49,805 nucleotides of DNA from an uncultured Bacteroidales bacterium (GTDB lineage Bacteria; Bacteroidota; Bacteroidia; Bacteroidales; UBA932), in assembly GCA_949289565.1 (NCBI GenBank), contig CASEOO010000014.1, forward strand, positions 1-49,805. Reading direction: 5' to 3'. A program made the position numbers and the translations under genes. Position 1 is the first letter of the stretch. Every line of letters begins with the position of its first letter. The notes under the pieces were generated by a model. It was not told the origin of the DNA. It made no database searches and saw only the letters and a list, made by a program, of their open reading frames with translations. Positions 1 through 8,429 of this stretch are shown here, one piece after another.

Positions 1-291
1 CCCGTTCTCCATCGGCCTCCTGGCAAGATCACGCATCCTTTTGTTCGTTCCCTTGCAGAAAAACCAGCAGCCTTTCAGGTGGGGCAGAGTGAGACCTATC
101 TGTACCGGAGCCCCTATGGCAGGGAGAGCCCGCATGGAATCATCCACATATTCAGTGATGTTCACGGTGATGTTTCCGCCGTTTCTTTCCGCCCAGCCTT
201 TCTGCCAGAGATAGCCGGCCACCTCGGCCACGTCTTCTATCTGCCTGGCCAGGGCAGGACGTCCTTCAAGTATTGATTTGTCCATATCCAT
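1..291 (-). CDS. rhaD: Rhamnulose-1-phosphate aldolase, N-terminal part (runs off window)
   Basis: This is the first 97 codons of an aldolase that splits L-rhamnulose 1-phosphate into dihydroxyacetone phosphate and lactaldehyde, the last common step of rhamnose breakdown in the cytoplasm. The gene starts at 291 (MDMDKSILEG; a second in-frame ATG lies at 285) and continues beyond base 1. The stretches GYLWQKGWAERNGGNIT and RMRDLARRPMENG are what I recall as typical of Bacteroides RhaD, a class II (zinc) aldolase of the AraD/FucA fold; the zinc histidines lie beyond the window. It is the last visible gene of the rhamnose operon, 45 bp after rhaT on the same strand. The identification is firm; completeness cannot be judged. 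Confidence 0.92.
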   Translation of the reverse strand, partial: MDMDKSILEGRPALARQIEDVAEVAGYLWQKGWAERNGGNITVNITEYVDDSMRALPAIGAPVQIGLTLPHLKGCWFFCKGTNKRMRDLARRPMENG

Positions 292-336
292 AAGACTTTG
301 TTTTCATTTATTTATCCGACCCAAAACGGTCAGGAC

Positions 337-1344
337 TCAGAAGATATTCGGGAAAACCAGAGAGAATATCAGTATCGCCAGACCGCATACCAGCACGGCT
401 GATGTCTTCGGAGCCACGCCTTTCCATTCTTTCAGGATGATACCCCAGACATTGCTGAACACCACGTTCAACGACATCAGGATGCACCATGCAAAAGCGA
501 AAAGCACCGAATCCTCATCGAAAAAGCCTTTTCCTATCCCAAGTCCGAAAAACTGCGTATACCAGAGGAGACCGGCCAGAGCACAGAAAAAGATATTGCC
601 CGGAAGGGCATCCTTCTTCCCGTAATCGGCGAATGAACGGTTTCTGAAATCCTGGAAGAGACAGTATGCGGCGTTCGTGAAGAAGCCTCCGAAAGTCACG
701 AGGAAAGTGGCAGGCAGCGTCTTGAAGAGTGCCGGGGAATCTTCCACGACCGGACCTGCATCCAGCCCAAGGGCAAAACATGCGCTCATCACTCCGGAAA
801 GCACTGCCACGGAGAGACCTTTTGTAAGAGCGAATTCCTTGACTGCCTGGCTTTTCTCACGGGAAGTCATGTCTTTCGAACGCAGGCTTCCGGCATAGCC
901 GATGACTGCTATTCCCGCCAGTGTGACACATACGCCCAGCAAAAGGATAAGCCCGGTACCGTGAAAGAGATCCGTGCCTGCGGCAATGGCAGGGAAAAGT
1001 GTCCCGAAAGCCGCGCATGTACCCAGAGAAACGGACTGGCCCATCGCAACGCCCAGATACCTCATGGAAAGGCCGAATGTCAGACCTCCCACGCCCCAGA
1101 GGACGCCATAGCCGACTGCCTTCAAGGCAGATGCCGGATCGGAAGACAGTATCTGCCACAGAGTCTGCCCCTCAGGGACAGCCAGGAATGCACCGATGAG
1201 CGGAAAAACCAGCCATGCAAAGATGCCCTGTACAAACCAGAAGCTTTCCCAGCTCCAGTCCCGGACCTTGTTTATAGGCACATAGGAACTGCTCTGGCCG
1301 AAGCTTCCGGCTGCGATGATCAATAATCCTAAAAGGCTGTTCAT
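337..1344 (-). CDS. rhaT: L-rhamnose:H+ symporter RhaT
   Basis: A 335-residue inner-membrane protein of the RhaT family (drug/metabolite transporter fold), importing L-rhamnose with protons. About ten hydrophobic segments are visible from residue 1 to the C-terminus, and the family-type start (LIIAAGSFGQSSSYVPINKVR, then WSWESFW) matches what I recall of Bacteroidales RhaT. Length is close to the E. coli protein (344). It lies between rhaA and rhaD on the same strand with 34-45 bp gaps, in the kinase-isomerase-permease-aldolase order known for Bacteroides thetaiotaomicron. The start at 1344 gives a normal N-terminal membrane segment. Confidence 0.92.
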   Translation of the reverse strand: MNSLLGLLIIAAGSFGQSSSYVPINKVRDWSWESFWFVQGIFAWLVFPLIGAFLAVPEGQTLWQILSSDPASALKAVGYGVLWGVGGLTFGLSMRYLGVAMGQSVSLGTCAAFGTLFPAIAAGTDLFHGTGLILLLGVCVTLAGIAVIGYAGSLRSKDMTSREKSQAVKEFALTKGLSVAVLSGVMSACFALGLDAGPVVEDSPALFKTLPATFLVTFGGFFTNAAYCLFQDFRNRSFADYGKKDALPGNIFFCALAGLLWYTQFFGLGIGKGFFDEDSVLFAFAWCILMSLNVVFSNVWGIILKEWKGVAPKTSAVLVCGLAILIFSLVFPNIF

Positions 1345-1378
1345 CTCAAAACTGTTTTACCGTATACACTCGAAGTCC

Positions 1379-2635
1379 TTATCGTTTCGACGTGACATCA
1401 GCCTCGTATTTCAGGATATCGCTGATGTAGCTTTCGCCCACAGGAACGTCGTTCTTCAGGCAGAACATATCCCATACTGCTCCCCAAGGCATGTTCTTGA
1501 GTTCTTCCTGCACGGCAAGGCGCTCGAAATAGCGGCCCTCCGCTTCATATCCTGACAGTCTGTCGCCAGGTTCGAGCAAGGCAAGCAGGAAAGCTTTCTG
1601 TGTGGCGCGGCTTCCGATAACATAGGCTCCGATCCTGTTTATGGTGGCATCGAAATAGTCAAGGCCGATGTGAACTTTATCCAGAGCCTTGCATCTGACG
1701 ATCTCACGGGCCAGGTCGGCTATATCATCATTCAGTATGACCACATGGTCGCTGTCCCACCTGACAGGACGGCTCACATGGAGATTGATCTCCGGAGTGA
1801 AAAGCAGAAGTGCCGACACCTTGTCTGCAATGCTTTCAGTCAGATGGAAATGCCCGGTATCGAGGGTCACCATCTTGCCGTTCTTCGCGCCGTAGCCGAG
1901 ATAGAAGTCGTATGAACCTACGGTATAGTTCTCAAGACCGATTCCGAAAAGTTTGGCTTCGATACCGTCCTTCATGTGCTCGTATTTCACGGAGAATATC
2001 TCATCCAGAGAATCCTTCAGTATCTGACGGTATTTCAGTCTGCTGGCCGGCACTTCCTTGCTTCCGTCATGCACCCAAAGGTTCATGATGCACGGATCGT
2101 TCTGGTACTTGCCCATTTCCTCACTGATCAGACGGCATCTCTTCGTGTGTTCGATCCAGAAATTCCTGATACCGTCATCGGGATTCGCAAGAGTCAGGTC
2201 TCCGCTCTTTGGGTGAGAGAAAGATGTGCTGTTGAAATCGAGTTTCATTCCATGCTCGGCACCCCACTCCATCCAGCTTCTGAAATGCTCCGGAGTGACT
2301 TCGTTCCTGTCCACGGCCTTTCCCTGGAAATCGCCGTAAATCTCATGGAGACTCAGCCTGTGCTTTCCTGGTATCAGGGAAGCGGCTTTCAGGATGTCGG
2401 CACGCAGTTCCTCGATATTGCGTGCTCTGCCGGGATAGTTTCCGGTGACCTGGATTCCTCCGGTCAATGCGCCTTCGCCCAGAGTTTCGAATCCGGTCAC
2501 GTCATCTGCCTGCCAGCAATGGAGGGAGAGAGAGATTTTCTGAAGTGAGTCCAACGCCTTGTCCGTGTCGACGCCTATGGCCGAATAGCGTTCTTTGGCG
2601 GCCTCGTAGGCCTTTTCGATGTTCATGTCTTTCAT
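1379..2635 (-). CDS. rhaA: L-rhamnose isomerase
   Basis: This cytoplasmic metal-dependent isomerase converts L-rhamnose to L-rhamnulose. The start at 2635 (MKDMNIEKAYEAAKERY) gives 418 residues, the usual family length. The frame stays open to 2671, but the extra residues would be encoded inside an inverted repeat and are not family-like. Visible family segments are the N-terminal SLHCWQADDVTGFE, a central LDFNSTSFSHP, VTLDTGHFHLTESIADKVS with metal-ligand Asp and His, and SDHVVILND. It follows rhaB by 44 bp, and that gap holds a perfect inverted repeat. Expression should follow rhamnose through RhaR. Confidence 0.95.
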   Translation of the reverse strand: MKDMNIEKAYEAAKERYSAIGVDTDKALDSLQKISLSLHCWQADDVTGFETLGEGALTGGIQVTGNYPGRARNIEELRADILKAASLIPGKHRLSLHEIYGDFQGKAVDRNEVTPEHFRSWMEWGAEHGMKLDFNSTSFSHPKSGDLTLANPDDGIRNFWIEHTKRCRLISEEMGKYQNDPCIMNLWVHDGSKEVPASRLKYRQILKDSLDEIFSVKYEHMKDGIEAKLFGIGLENYTVGSYDFYLGYGAKNGKMVTLDTGHFHLTESIADKVSALLLFTPEINLHVSRPVRWDSDHVVILNDDIADLAREIVRCKALDKVHIGLDYFDATINRIGAYVIGSRATQKAFLLALLEPGDRLSGYEAEGRYFERLAVQEELKNMPWGAVWDMFCLKNDVPVGESYISDILKYEADVTSKR

Positions 2636-2651
2636 ATTTTTGAAGTTTAGG

Positions 2652-2672
2652 ATTGTCCGGAAACCGGACAAT
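2652..2672. promoter_or_regulatory. Perfect inverted repeat between rhaB and rhaA
   Basis: Nine-base arms ATTGTCCGG and CCGGACAAT are separated by AAA. The core TGTCCGG occurs twice in opposite orientation, 10 bp apart. The same TGTCCG core recurs as a direct repeat in front of rhaR (4187-4203). It could be an internal operator for RhaR, or an RNA hairpin that shapes mRNA stability between kinase and isomerase. The repeat is directly visible; the function is inference. Confidence 0.6.
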
Positions 2673-2679
2673 AAATATT

Positions 2680-4089
2680 TCAGAGTTCAGCGACTATCCG
2701 GCGGTATTCCCATCTGTCGGCGACCAGTCCTGCGGCCTGGGCCTGGACCATACAGTTTCCGATGGCTGTCGCCTCGGCAGGTCCTGCCACCACCTTCACT
2801 CCGGTCACTTCTTCCGTCATCCTGTTCAGAAGTTCATTCCGCACACCGCCCCCCACAATGTAGAGCCTGTCTATATCGAACGGAGCCAGATTTCTAAGCG
2901 AATCCAGCACTTCCTTGTATCTGAAAGCCAGACTTCTGAATATGCATGCGACCATTTCGGAGTCGTCAGCCGGAGCTTTTCCACCCTTTTCCAAGCACAT
3001 TTCCGAAATCATGGATGTCATGCTCGAAGGATTTGCCAGACGAGGGTCGTCAGGGTTCACTGTCACAGTGAAAGATGCGCCTTTGCGTGCCATTTCGACT
3101 ATTTCAGGGTATGAATAGTCCTTCCCTTGCTTCTTCCACTCCTTTCTGGACTGCTCCAGAAGCCACATTCCGGTAATATTTTTCAGAAAACGCACGGAGC
3201 CCTCCACACCGCCTTCATTCGTGAAGTTCATGTCAAAGGCCTCCCGGCAGATGACAGGCTTTTCGGTCTCTATACCCATCAGGCTCCACGTCCCGCTGCT
3301 CAGATAGGCGAAATTCTTCGTCATGGCCGGCACGGCGGCTACTGCGGAGGCCGTGTCATGGCCTGCGACCGCCACCACCTTCGTCTTTCCGAGTCCTGTA
3401 TAATCTGCAAGAGAGTCTGTAAGCTCTCCGACCACAGTACCCGGCATCACCATTTTCGGGAACATGTCCCGCGACACTCCGGCGGCAGCCAGAAGGACGT
3501 CATCGAAGTCACGCGTCACGGGATTCAACAGCTGCGAGGTGGAAGCCACGGTATATTCGCAGACCATCTCTCCTGTCAGCATATATCCCAGCAAGTCAGG
3601 AATGAAAAGCAGTTTAGAGGCATGTTTCATCGGAGAAAAGCCGGAGCCGGTCTGACGGAACATCTGGAAGATGCTGTTGAACGGCAGTATCTGGATGCCG
3701 GTTCTTGCGTAAAGGTCTTCTTTAGGGATAACAGCGTATAAATCCTCCGGGGCCCCGTCCGTATATGAATCCCTGTACGCACGCGGGAGTCCGAGGATAG
3801 TCCCGTCTTCCCCTGCAAAGCCAAAATCGACACCCCAGGTGTCTATGCCTATGGATTCGGGACGCCAGCCTGCCGCGGCACATTTGCGGAGACCTTCCAC
3901 TACTGAAGCATAAAGCGCGAATATGTCCCAATAATATCCGCCGCCGACATTAAGGATGGCATTCGGGAATCTGTGTATTTCCTCGAACCTGAATTTCCCT
4001 TCCGCATCGCGGAAACAGATGACTTCCCTTCCGCTCGTGGCACCTAAATCCACTGCAAGGAAGCACGCCTTCGATAATTGACTGTTCAT
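2680..4089 (-). CDS. rhaB: L-rhamnulokinase (FGGY family)
   Basis: A 469-residue sugar kinase that phosphorylates L-rhamnulose at C1 with ATP. The N-terminal phosphate-binding loop FLAVDLGATSGR is at residues 10-21, the substrate-domain segment SIGIDTWGVDFGF near residue 80, VVAVAGHDTASAVAAVP near 240, and the C-terminal nucleotide-site glycines IVGGGVRNELLNRM near 420. All are typical of the FGGY carbohydrate kinases, and the length fits rhamnulokinases. It is the first gene of the minus-strand rhamnose operon, with a TAnnTTTG promoter element on the minus strand at 4127-4134, and is divergent from rhaR. B. thetaiotaomicron papers call this gene rhaK. Confidence 0.94.
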   Translation of the reverse strand: MNSQLSKACFLAVDLGATSGREVICFRDAEGKFRFEEIHRFPNAILNVGGGYYWDIFALYASVVEGLRKCAAAGWRPESIGIDTWGVDFGFAGEDGTILGLPRAYRDSYTDGAPEDLYAVIPKEDLYARTGIQILPFNSIFQMFRQTGSGFSPMKHASKLLFIPDLLGYMLTGEMVCEYTVASTSQLLNPVTRDFDDVLLAAAGVSRDMFPKMVMPGTVVGELTDSLADYTGLGKTKVVAVAGHDTASAVAAVPAMTKNFAYLSSGTWSLMGIETEKPVICREAFDMNFTNEGGVEGSVRFLKNITGMWLLEQSRKEWKKQGKDYSYPEIVEMARKGASFTVTVNPDDPRLANPSSMTSMISEMCLEKGGKAPADDSEMVACIFRSLAFRYKEVLDSLRNLAPFDIDRLYIVGGGVRNELLNRMTEEVTGVKVVAGPAEATAIGNCMVQAQAAGLVADRWEYRRIVAEL

Positions 4090-4105
4090 ATCAGAAAATT
4101 AGTGT

Positions 4106-4113
4106 TATATTTG
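4106..4113 (+). promoter_or_regulatory. Predicted -7 element for rhaR
   Basis: TATATTTG matches the Bacteroidota -7 consensus TAnnTTTG on the plus strand. The start would be about 100 nt upstream of the rhaR ATG. I see no perfect TTTG -33 box, so this call is moderate. Confidence 0.5.
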
Positions 4114-4126
4114 TGATAAGCACTGG

Positions 4127-4134
4127 CAAAGTTA
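4127..4134 (-). promoter_or_regulatory. Predicted -7 element for the rhamnose operon
   Basis: CAAAGTTA on the plus strand reads TAACTTTG on the minus strand, matching TAnnTTTG. It lies 37 bp upstream of the rhaB start. A clear -33 TTTG is absent, which would fit a promoter that needs an activator. Confidence 0.55.
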
Positions 4135-4186
4135 GACAGAATCACAAGCCGGCACCTTCGATTTTTGACATTACGGATGCGGTTTT

Positions 4187-4203
4187 TGTCCGATGCTGTC
4201 CGA
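4187..4203 (+). promoter_or_regulatory. Candidate RhaR operator: two TGTCCGA half-sites 10 bp apart
   Basis: TGTCCGA occurs at 4187-4193 and again at 4197-4203, exactly one helical turn apart. This is the arrangement expected for the two HTH motifs of an AraC-type protein. The site is about 65-80 bp upstream of the inferred rhaB transcription start and within the rhaR leader. The repeat is seen directly; the binding protein is inferred from context. Confidence 0.5.
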
Positions 4204-4220
4204 ATTCAAACACAGGCACT

Positions 4221-5090
4221 ATGGAACCTATAAAATATATAGCTCAAAACAGAAGGGACTGGGACTGGGGGCTTACCGTATGTTCGGTAGGACACCAGAG
4301 GATAAGCCCCGGGGAAGACTATCCTCCCAGGAAGCACAATCAGGAATACATGTTCGATCCTGCGCAAGGCAGAATCCTTTCCGAATATCAGCTGCTCTAT
4401 ATAATAGATGGAGAAGGAATCTTCAGAACGAGATCTGCCGGAGAAATGAAAGTGTCGGCAGGAGACATGTTCATCATATTTCCTGGAGAATGGCACTCAT
4501 ACATGCCTGACACGGATACCGGCTGGAACGAATACTGGATCGGATTTCAGGGAGTCAACATAGACCACAGAGTCGAAAACGGCTTCTTTTCCCCGGCATC
4601 GCCCTTGTTCCATATAGGCTATAATGAATTTGCAGTCAATCTCTACAATGAAGCTATCCGTACTGCCACCCGGCAGGAACCGTACTTCCAGCAATTGCTC
4701 GCCGGAATCGTGAACCACTTGCTCGGGCTCATGTTCATGACTGGCACCATAAACCGGCGAAGCCAGGACGGAGACATCGCCAAGCTCATGGACATGGCGA
4801 AGAACATCATGGGCGATTCCCTTGAAGAAGACATATCCATGCCTGGAATAGCGGAAAGGCTCAGCATCGGCTACACGAAATTCCGGAGGCTCTTCAAACA
4901 GTACACCGGGCAGTCGCCTGCCCAATATTTCATCAACATGAAAATCCACAGAGCCAAGGAAATGCTCAGAGGTTCCTCCGCCTCAGTGAAAGAGATCGCG
5001 TTTACCCTGCATTTCGAAAGTGCCGAATACTTCGCCACTACGTTCAAGACACGGACAGGAATGACACCCACGCAATTCAGAAGCATATAA
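4221..5090 (+). CDS. rhaR: AraC-family transcriptional regulator of rhamnose genes
   Basis: A 289-residue regulator with an N-terminal cupin-type sugar-sensing domain (residues about 20-150) and a C-terminal AraC pair of helix-turn-helix motifs (about 185-285). The second HTH shows the family pattern SVKEIAFTLHFESAEYFATTFK followed by GMTPTQFR at the very end. The start at 4221 (MEPIKYIAQ) is preferred. The open frame reaches 4113, but the added residues have no domain character and would lie over the promoter. It is divergent from rhaB, as the AraC-type activator RhaR is in B. thetaiotaomicron, so rhamnose control is a strong contextual inference. Confidence 0.88.
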   Translation: MEPIKYIAQNRRDWDWGLTVCSVGHQRISPGEDYPPRKHNQEYMFDPAQGRILSEYQLLYIIDGEGIFRTRSAGEMKVSAGDMFIIFPGEWHSYMPDTDTGWNEYWIGFQGVNIDHRVENGFFSPASPLFHIGYNEFAVNLYNEAIRTATRQEPYFQQLLAGIVNHLLGLMFMTGTINRRSQDGDIAKLMDMAKNIMGDSLEEDISMPGIAERLSIGYTKFRRLFKQYTGQSPAQYFINMKIHRAKEMLRGSSASVKEIAFTLHFESAEYFATTFKTRTGMTPTQFRSI

Positions 5091-5120
5091 AAAAGCAGGT
5101 CCCCTCCCCAAGGAACCTGC
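5089..5120 (-). terminator. Hairpin with T tract downstream of the TonB receptor
   Basis: The arms GCAGGT (5095-5100) and ACCTGC (5115-5120), extended by a CC/GG pair past a bulge, are followed on the minus strand by six T residues (5094-5089). It would end minus-strand transcription from the receptor gene before it enters rhaR. It lies 165 bp beyond the receptor stop. Confidence 0.5.
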
Positions 5121-5283
5121 CCATATATAAAACGAACTTAACAAATAGACACGAAAAAAATTCTTATGTCTGGTACAAAGATAACAATTCAAAAGGGATT
5201 TCCAAACATCTGCTCGGAAATTTCTTTAGAATTTTCTCAATTGCTTAAAATTTTTAAGGAAATCCAAAAATACAATTAAACAT

Positions 5284-7605
5284 TTACAGGCTTACAGACA
5301 GGCCGACTGTCAGACGCAAGGGCTTGGACATCTGGAAAAAGGACTTGCCCACAGACTTGAAATAAAAGACAGCGTAGTCAGAGGCTGCCAGGTTCTCGCC
5401 ACGAAGGAAAACATCGAACCATTTGAAATGTCCGCGCACGTCAGCACCGAGCACTGCATAAAAAGGCTGGGACAGGGTATTGGACTCGTCCCACCATATT
5501 TTTCCCATGGCCGAAACTTCCGCGCCGGCAGTTATGCTGCGGAAATAGTCGTTTCCGATATCCCAGCGATACTGCACCCTGGCATTGAGCGTATGCTCAG
5601 GCGAATAGGGAATCCTGTTCCCGGCATAGTCGGCAAGCCCGTCACTGTAATTAGTAAAACGTGCATCGCAGAAACCATAGGACATGGACAGCGAGAAATT
5701 CCGGAATCCGTATCCGAACTCTGCTTCCGCCCCTATGCTTCTGGAATTTCCCGCATTGGCCATCATCCTCCCGGTGCTGTTGCCAGAAGGGAATACGGTG
5801 ATCTGCTGGTCTATGCACATTATACTATATATGGAAGCCGCGCCGGAAAAGCGGTGAGGACCTTTGTCGAAGGCAAAACGCGCCCCGACTTCGACATTCA
5901 GACTTTTTTCAGGCTTGTATGCCGTGTCATCTGCGCTGACATTGCTCTCGGAAGACGCTCCAGACATCCCGCCAGAAGCTCCGCCCTGCATACCCGACAT
6001 CATGGTCTTCATCATATCGGACATCAGCATATTCTGCAGTATATCAGAAAATATCTGTGTATTGAAACCTCCCGATTTATATCCTTCCGAAAATGTGGCG
6101 AAAAGCTGGACCTTCCCGAAATCATATAGAGCCGACACCTTGGGAATGAATTCCAGATAGTCAAAATCTTTCCATCCCTGATATACAGTCTCGCACGGAA
6201 CATATCCAGTGTCAATAAAAGGCAGGACAAGCCGGCAGTTCACCAGAGCATGGCTGTCATAGTCCATGCCAGTCCACTCGTAATCCAGGCGGAGGCCGGC
6301 TGTCAGCGTCCACCGGCCGAAAGTGAAATAAGATTCATGATACAGTGCGGCTCCAGCCACAGTGATTCCGAAATCACTGGCGATATCGAACTCGTTCTCC
6401 CTGAATGAAAGCCCTGCCCCTGGACCGAAGACTGACTGTATCCCGCTGTTTGCATTCGCCAGTATCAGGTCTTGGATGCCGTCTTGCTTGAAACGCACAG
6501 GCGCTGACATCGAATTGTATTTGGCAAAACCGAAAAAGCCTGTCTGCCAGTTCCACCACGGGCGTCTCCATGATGCCTCAGGCTTCAATATGAGCTCCTG
6601 AGTCAAAGCTCCCTCTTTCTGCGTCTGCTTCAGAGTGAACATCGACCTGGCAGTGAAATCCTGGTCCATCTCCATCTCGTCAGCCAGGAACTGCAGGCTG
6701 GTCACAGAATTCAGAGTCCAGTTCTTAGTCATATATTTGAATTTCAAGCCTTCAGAAGCGGTCAGCCTGCGATATCCGCATGGATCATTATAAGCCACAG
6801 GAGCCAAGACGCCGCTTTCCTGGTCATATTCTCTGTAGGGATACCCGCCCTGCGAAGTGAGCGACGCTGACAAAATATTCTCGAACACCAGGTCGCGCCG
6901 AAGCTGCTTCCAGGCCCTCAGCCTGAAATTCAATGCGTCAGACTTGTCGACATATTCATTGTCATATGTATTCAGATAGAAGCCGTCAGTATGCCTGTAA
7001 GCCAGGGAAACACCCACAGATTTCCCATACGCAGACAGTTTGGCCAGGACTGAATTCGCATTTCCATACTCGAGAGACAGCTTCGCGCCATGATAGTTTT
7101 CAGGTGAAAGTGTATTGAGAGCCAGGACTCCGCACATCGAATTCCGCCCATAAAGAGTGCCTTGCGGACCTCGGAGAAGGGCGGCGTCAGCGATGTCATA
7201 CATGCCGGTGTCATAGGAATTCTTGTTCATCACCGGAATATCGTCCACATACATGCCTATGACAGGATTGTCGATACGCGATCCGAAGCCCCTGAGATAT
7301 ATTGAAGAAGTCATGGAGGACCCGTAGTCAGGGATGAGAAGGTTCGGCACCAGGGATGAAAGCTTCTTGATATCATCTATGCCCCTGTCCTCCATCTGGG
7401 CCAGATTCACTTCAGTGACAGGTGACGCTATCCGCTCAAGGGGAAGCACCTGTTTATAGTCCGAAACCAGGACCGCACCGGACAATGTGTCCGCAATGAC
7501 CGCATCATTTCCCGTTTCAGGATTTCCGATGTATGCTGATGCCGGATTCCCGGCAATAATTTCAGATGCTGCAAGCAGCAATGAGCTTAATAGTGAAAGA
7601 ATCAT
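5284..7605 (-). CDS. TonB-dependent outer-membrane receptor with Met-rich loop
   Basis: A 773-residue receptor that would import a ligand across the outer membrane using TonB energy. It starts with a signal peptide (MILSLLSSLLLAASEIIAG). A plug domain spans about residues 60-170 (family features IYLRGFGSR, MYVDDIPV, LLRGPQGTLYGRNSMCGVL), and a 22-strand-type barrel follows, ending in an aromatic/Ser C-terminus (RLTVGLSVSL). No N-terminal carboxypeptidase-like domain is present, so it resembles iron-complex/siderophore receptors more than SusC. Start 7605 is used because a good promoter (7647-7678) lies inside the longer open frame that begins at 7677. Around residues 520-550 there is an unusual Met-rich segment. 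There is no SusD partner. The ligand is unknown. Confidence 0.85.
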   Translation of the reverse strand: MILSLLSSLLLAASEIIAGNPASAYIGNPETGNDAVIADTLSGAVLVSDYKQVLPLERIASPVTEVNLAQMEDRGIDDIKKLSSLVPNLLIPDYGSSMTSSIYLRGFGSRIDNPVIGMYVDDIPVMNKNSYDTGMYDIADAALLRGPQGTLYGRNSMCGVLALNTLSPENYHGAKLSLEYGNANSVLAKLSAYGKSVGVSLAYRHTDGFYLNTYDNEYVDKSDALNFRLRAWKQLRRDLVFENILSASLTSQGGYPYREYDQESGVLAPVAYNDPCGYRRLTASEGLKFKYMTKNWTLNSVTSLQFLADEMEMDQDFTARSMFTLKQTQKEGALTQELILKPEASWRRPWWNWQTGFFGFAKYNSMSAPVRFKQDGIQDLILANANSGIQSVFGPGAGLSFRENEFDIASDFGITVAGAALYHESYFTFGRWTLTAGLRLDYEWTGMDYDSHALVNCRLVLPFIDTGYVPCETVYQGWKDFDYLEFIPKVSALYDFGKVQLFATFSEGYKSGGFNTQIFSDILQNMLMSDMMKTMMSGMQGGASGGMSGASSESNVSADDTAYKPEKSLNVEVGARFAFDKGPHRFSGAASIYSIMCIDQQITVFPSGNSTGRMMANAGNSRSIGAEAEFGYGFRNFSLSMSYGFCDARFTNYSDGLADYAGNRIPYSPEHTLNARVQYRWDIGNDYFRSITAGAEVSAMGKIWWDESNTLSQPFYAVLGADVRGHFKWFDVFLRGENLAASDYAVFYFKSVGKSFFQMSKPLRLTVGLSVSL

Positions 7606-7646
7606 ATATCGTCGCTGTTGATATTCCAGGCTCTGCCGGAAGTGTG

Positions 7647-7678
7647 CAAAGATAGACAATTCTCTTTTATACCTCAAA
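7647..7678 (-). promoter_or_regulatory. Promoter of the TonB receptor gene
   Basis: On the minus strand TTTG (7678-7675) is followed after 20 bp by TATCTTTG (7654-7647). This is a full match to the Bacteroidota TTTG-N19/20-TAnnTTTG promoter. It is 42 bp from the chosen start codon and rules out the longer open frame. Confidence 0.75.
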
Positions 7679-7707
7679 TTTTTATATCCTGTTATGAAAA
7701 TTTATTA

Positions 7708-7715
7708 TATCTTTG
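7708..7715 (+). promoter_or_regulatory. Predicted -7 element for sod-rubredoxin
   Basis: TATCTTTG matches TAnnTTTG, 53 bp before the sodB ATG at 7769. It sits within the upstream part of the long open frame, which supports the shorter dismutase start. The -33 region is only T-rich. Confidence 0.55.
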
Positions 7716-7768
7716 TTTTTTATGCAGAGGTTTTCCCCCGAGGGAAAATCCGGATTAAATTATTGATT

Positions 7769-8341
7769 ATGATTCATTCACTGCCAGAATTACCTTACAG
7801 CCAGGACGCGCTCGCCCCGGCGATAAGCCCGGAAACCATTGAATACCATTACGGCAAGCATTTCCAGACCTACGTCGACAATCTGAACAGACTCATCGAG
7901 GGGTCGCCTTATGAAGATATGGAAATCGAAGAAATAGTGACCAAGGCCGGAGGCGCGATTTTCAACAATGCGGCCCAGGCATGGAATCACAATTTCTACT
8001 TCCAGACCCTGGCACCCTCCCCTGTGGATATTCCGGAGCTCCTGGAAGAAAAGCTGGTGAAAACTTTCGGCTCTGCGGCCGATTTCAAAGCCGAATTCAT
8101 AAAGGCCGCCGCCACGATATTCGGTTCAGGATGGGCATGGCTGTGCGAAGACAAGGAAGGTGTTCTGTCCATCGTGCAGACACAGAATGCAGACAACCCT
8201 ATGACACAGGGGCTCAAGCCGCTCTTGACCATAGACGTATGGGAACATGCCTACTATATTGACTACAGAAACCGCAGGGCTGCATATCTGGAAGCCATAT
8301 GGAATCATATTGACTGGAACAAGGTAGCTGGAAGACTGTAA
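7769..8341 (+). CDS. sodB: Superoxide dismutase, Fe type
   Basis: A 190-residue cytoplasmic enzyme that disproportionates superoxide to oxygen and peroxide. Metal ligands are visible at His27 (YHYGKH), His74 (AWNH), Asp156 and His160 (DVWEH). Gln70 in FNNAAQAWNH is the outer-sphere glutamine position typical of Fe rather than Mn enzymes, so Fe or cambialistic use is inferred. The start at 7769 (MIHSLPELPY) gives the normal family N-terminus; the open frame continues upstream over the promoter. A rubredoxin gene follows after 88 bp on the same strand, with one strong terminator after both, suggesting a small oxygen-stress operon. Confidence 0.95.
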   Translation: MIHSLPELPYSQDALAPAISPETIEYHYGKHFQTYVDNLNRLIEGSPYEDMEIEEIVTKAGGAIFNNAAQAWNHNFYFQTLAPSPVDIPELLEEKLVKTFGSAADFKAEFIKAAATIFGSGWAWLCEDKEGVLSIVQTQNADNPMTQGLKPLLTIDVWEHAYYIDYRNRRAAYLEAIWNHIDWNKVAGRL

Positions 8342-8429
8342 TATCTTATACCGCATATCCAAGCCGTCATAAAGACGGAGTGGAAAGACAGGAGTTACTG
8401 ACTGTATTATTAATTTAAATCAAATCGAA

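Noticed and set aside
2636..2671. Longer N-terminus for rhaA
   Set aside because: The 12 extra codons lie within the inverted repeat and are not family-like; start 2635 gives the standard length.
7606..7677. Longer N-terminus for the TonB receptor
   Set aside because: A full promoter (7647-7678) lies within it, and the shorter form begins directly with a signal peptide.
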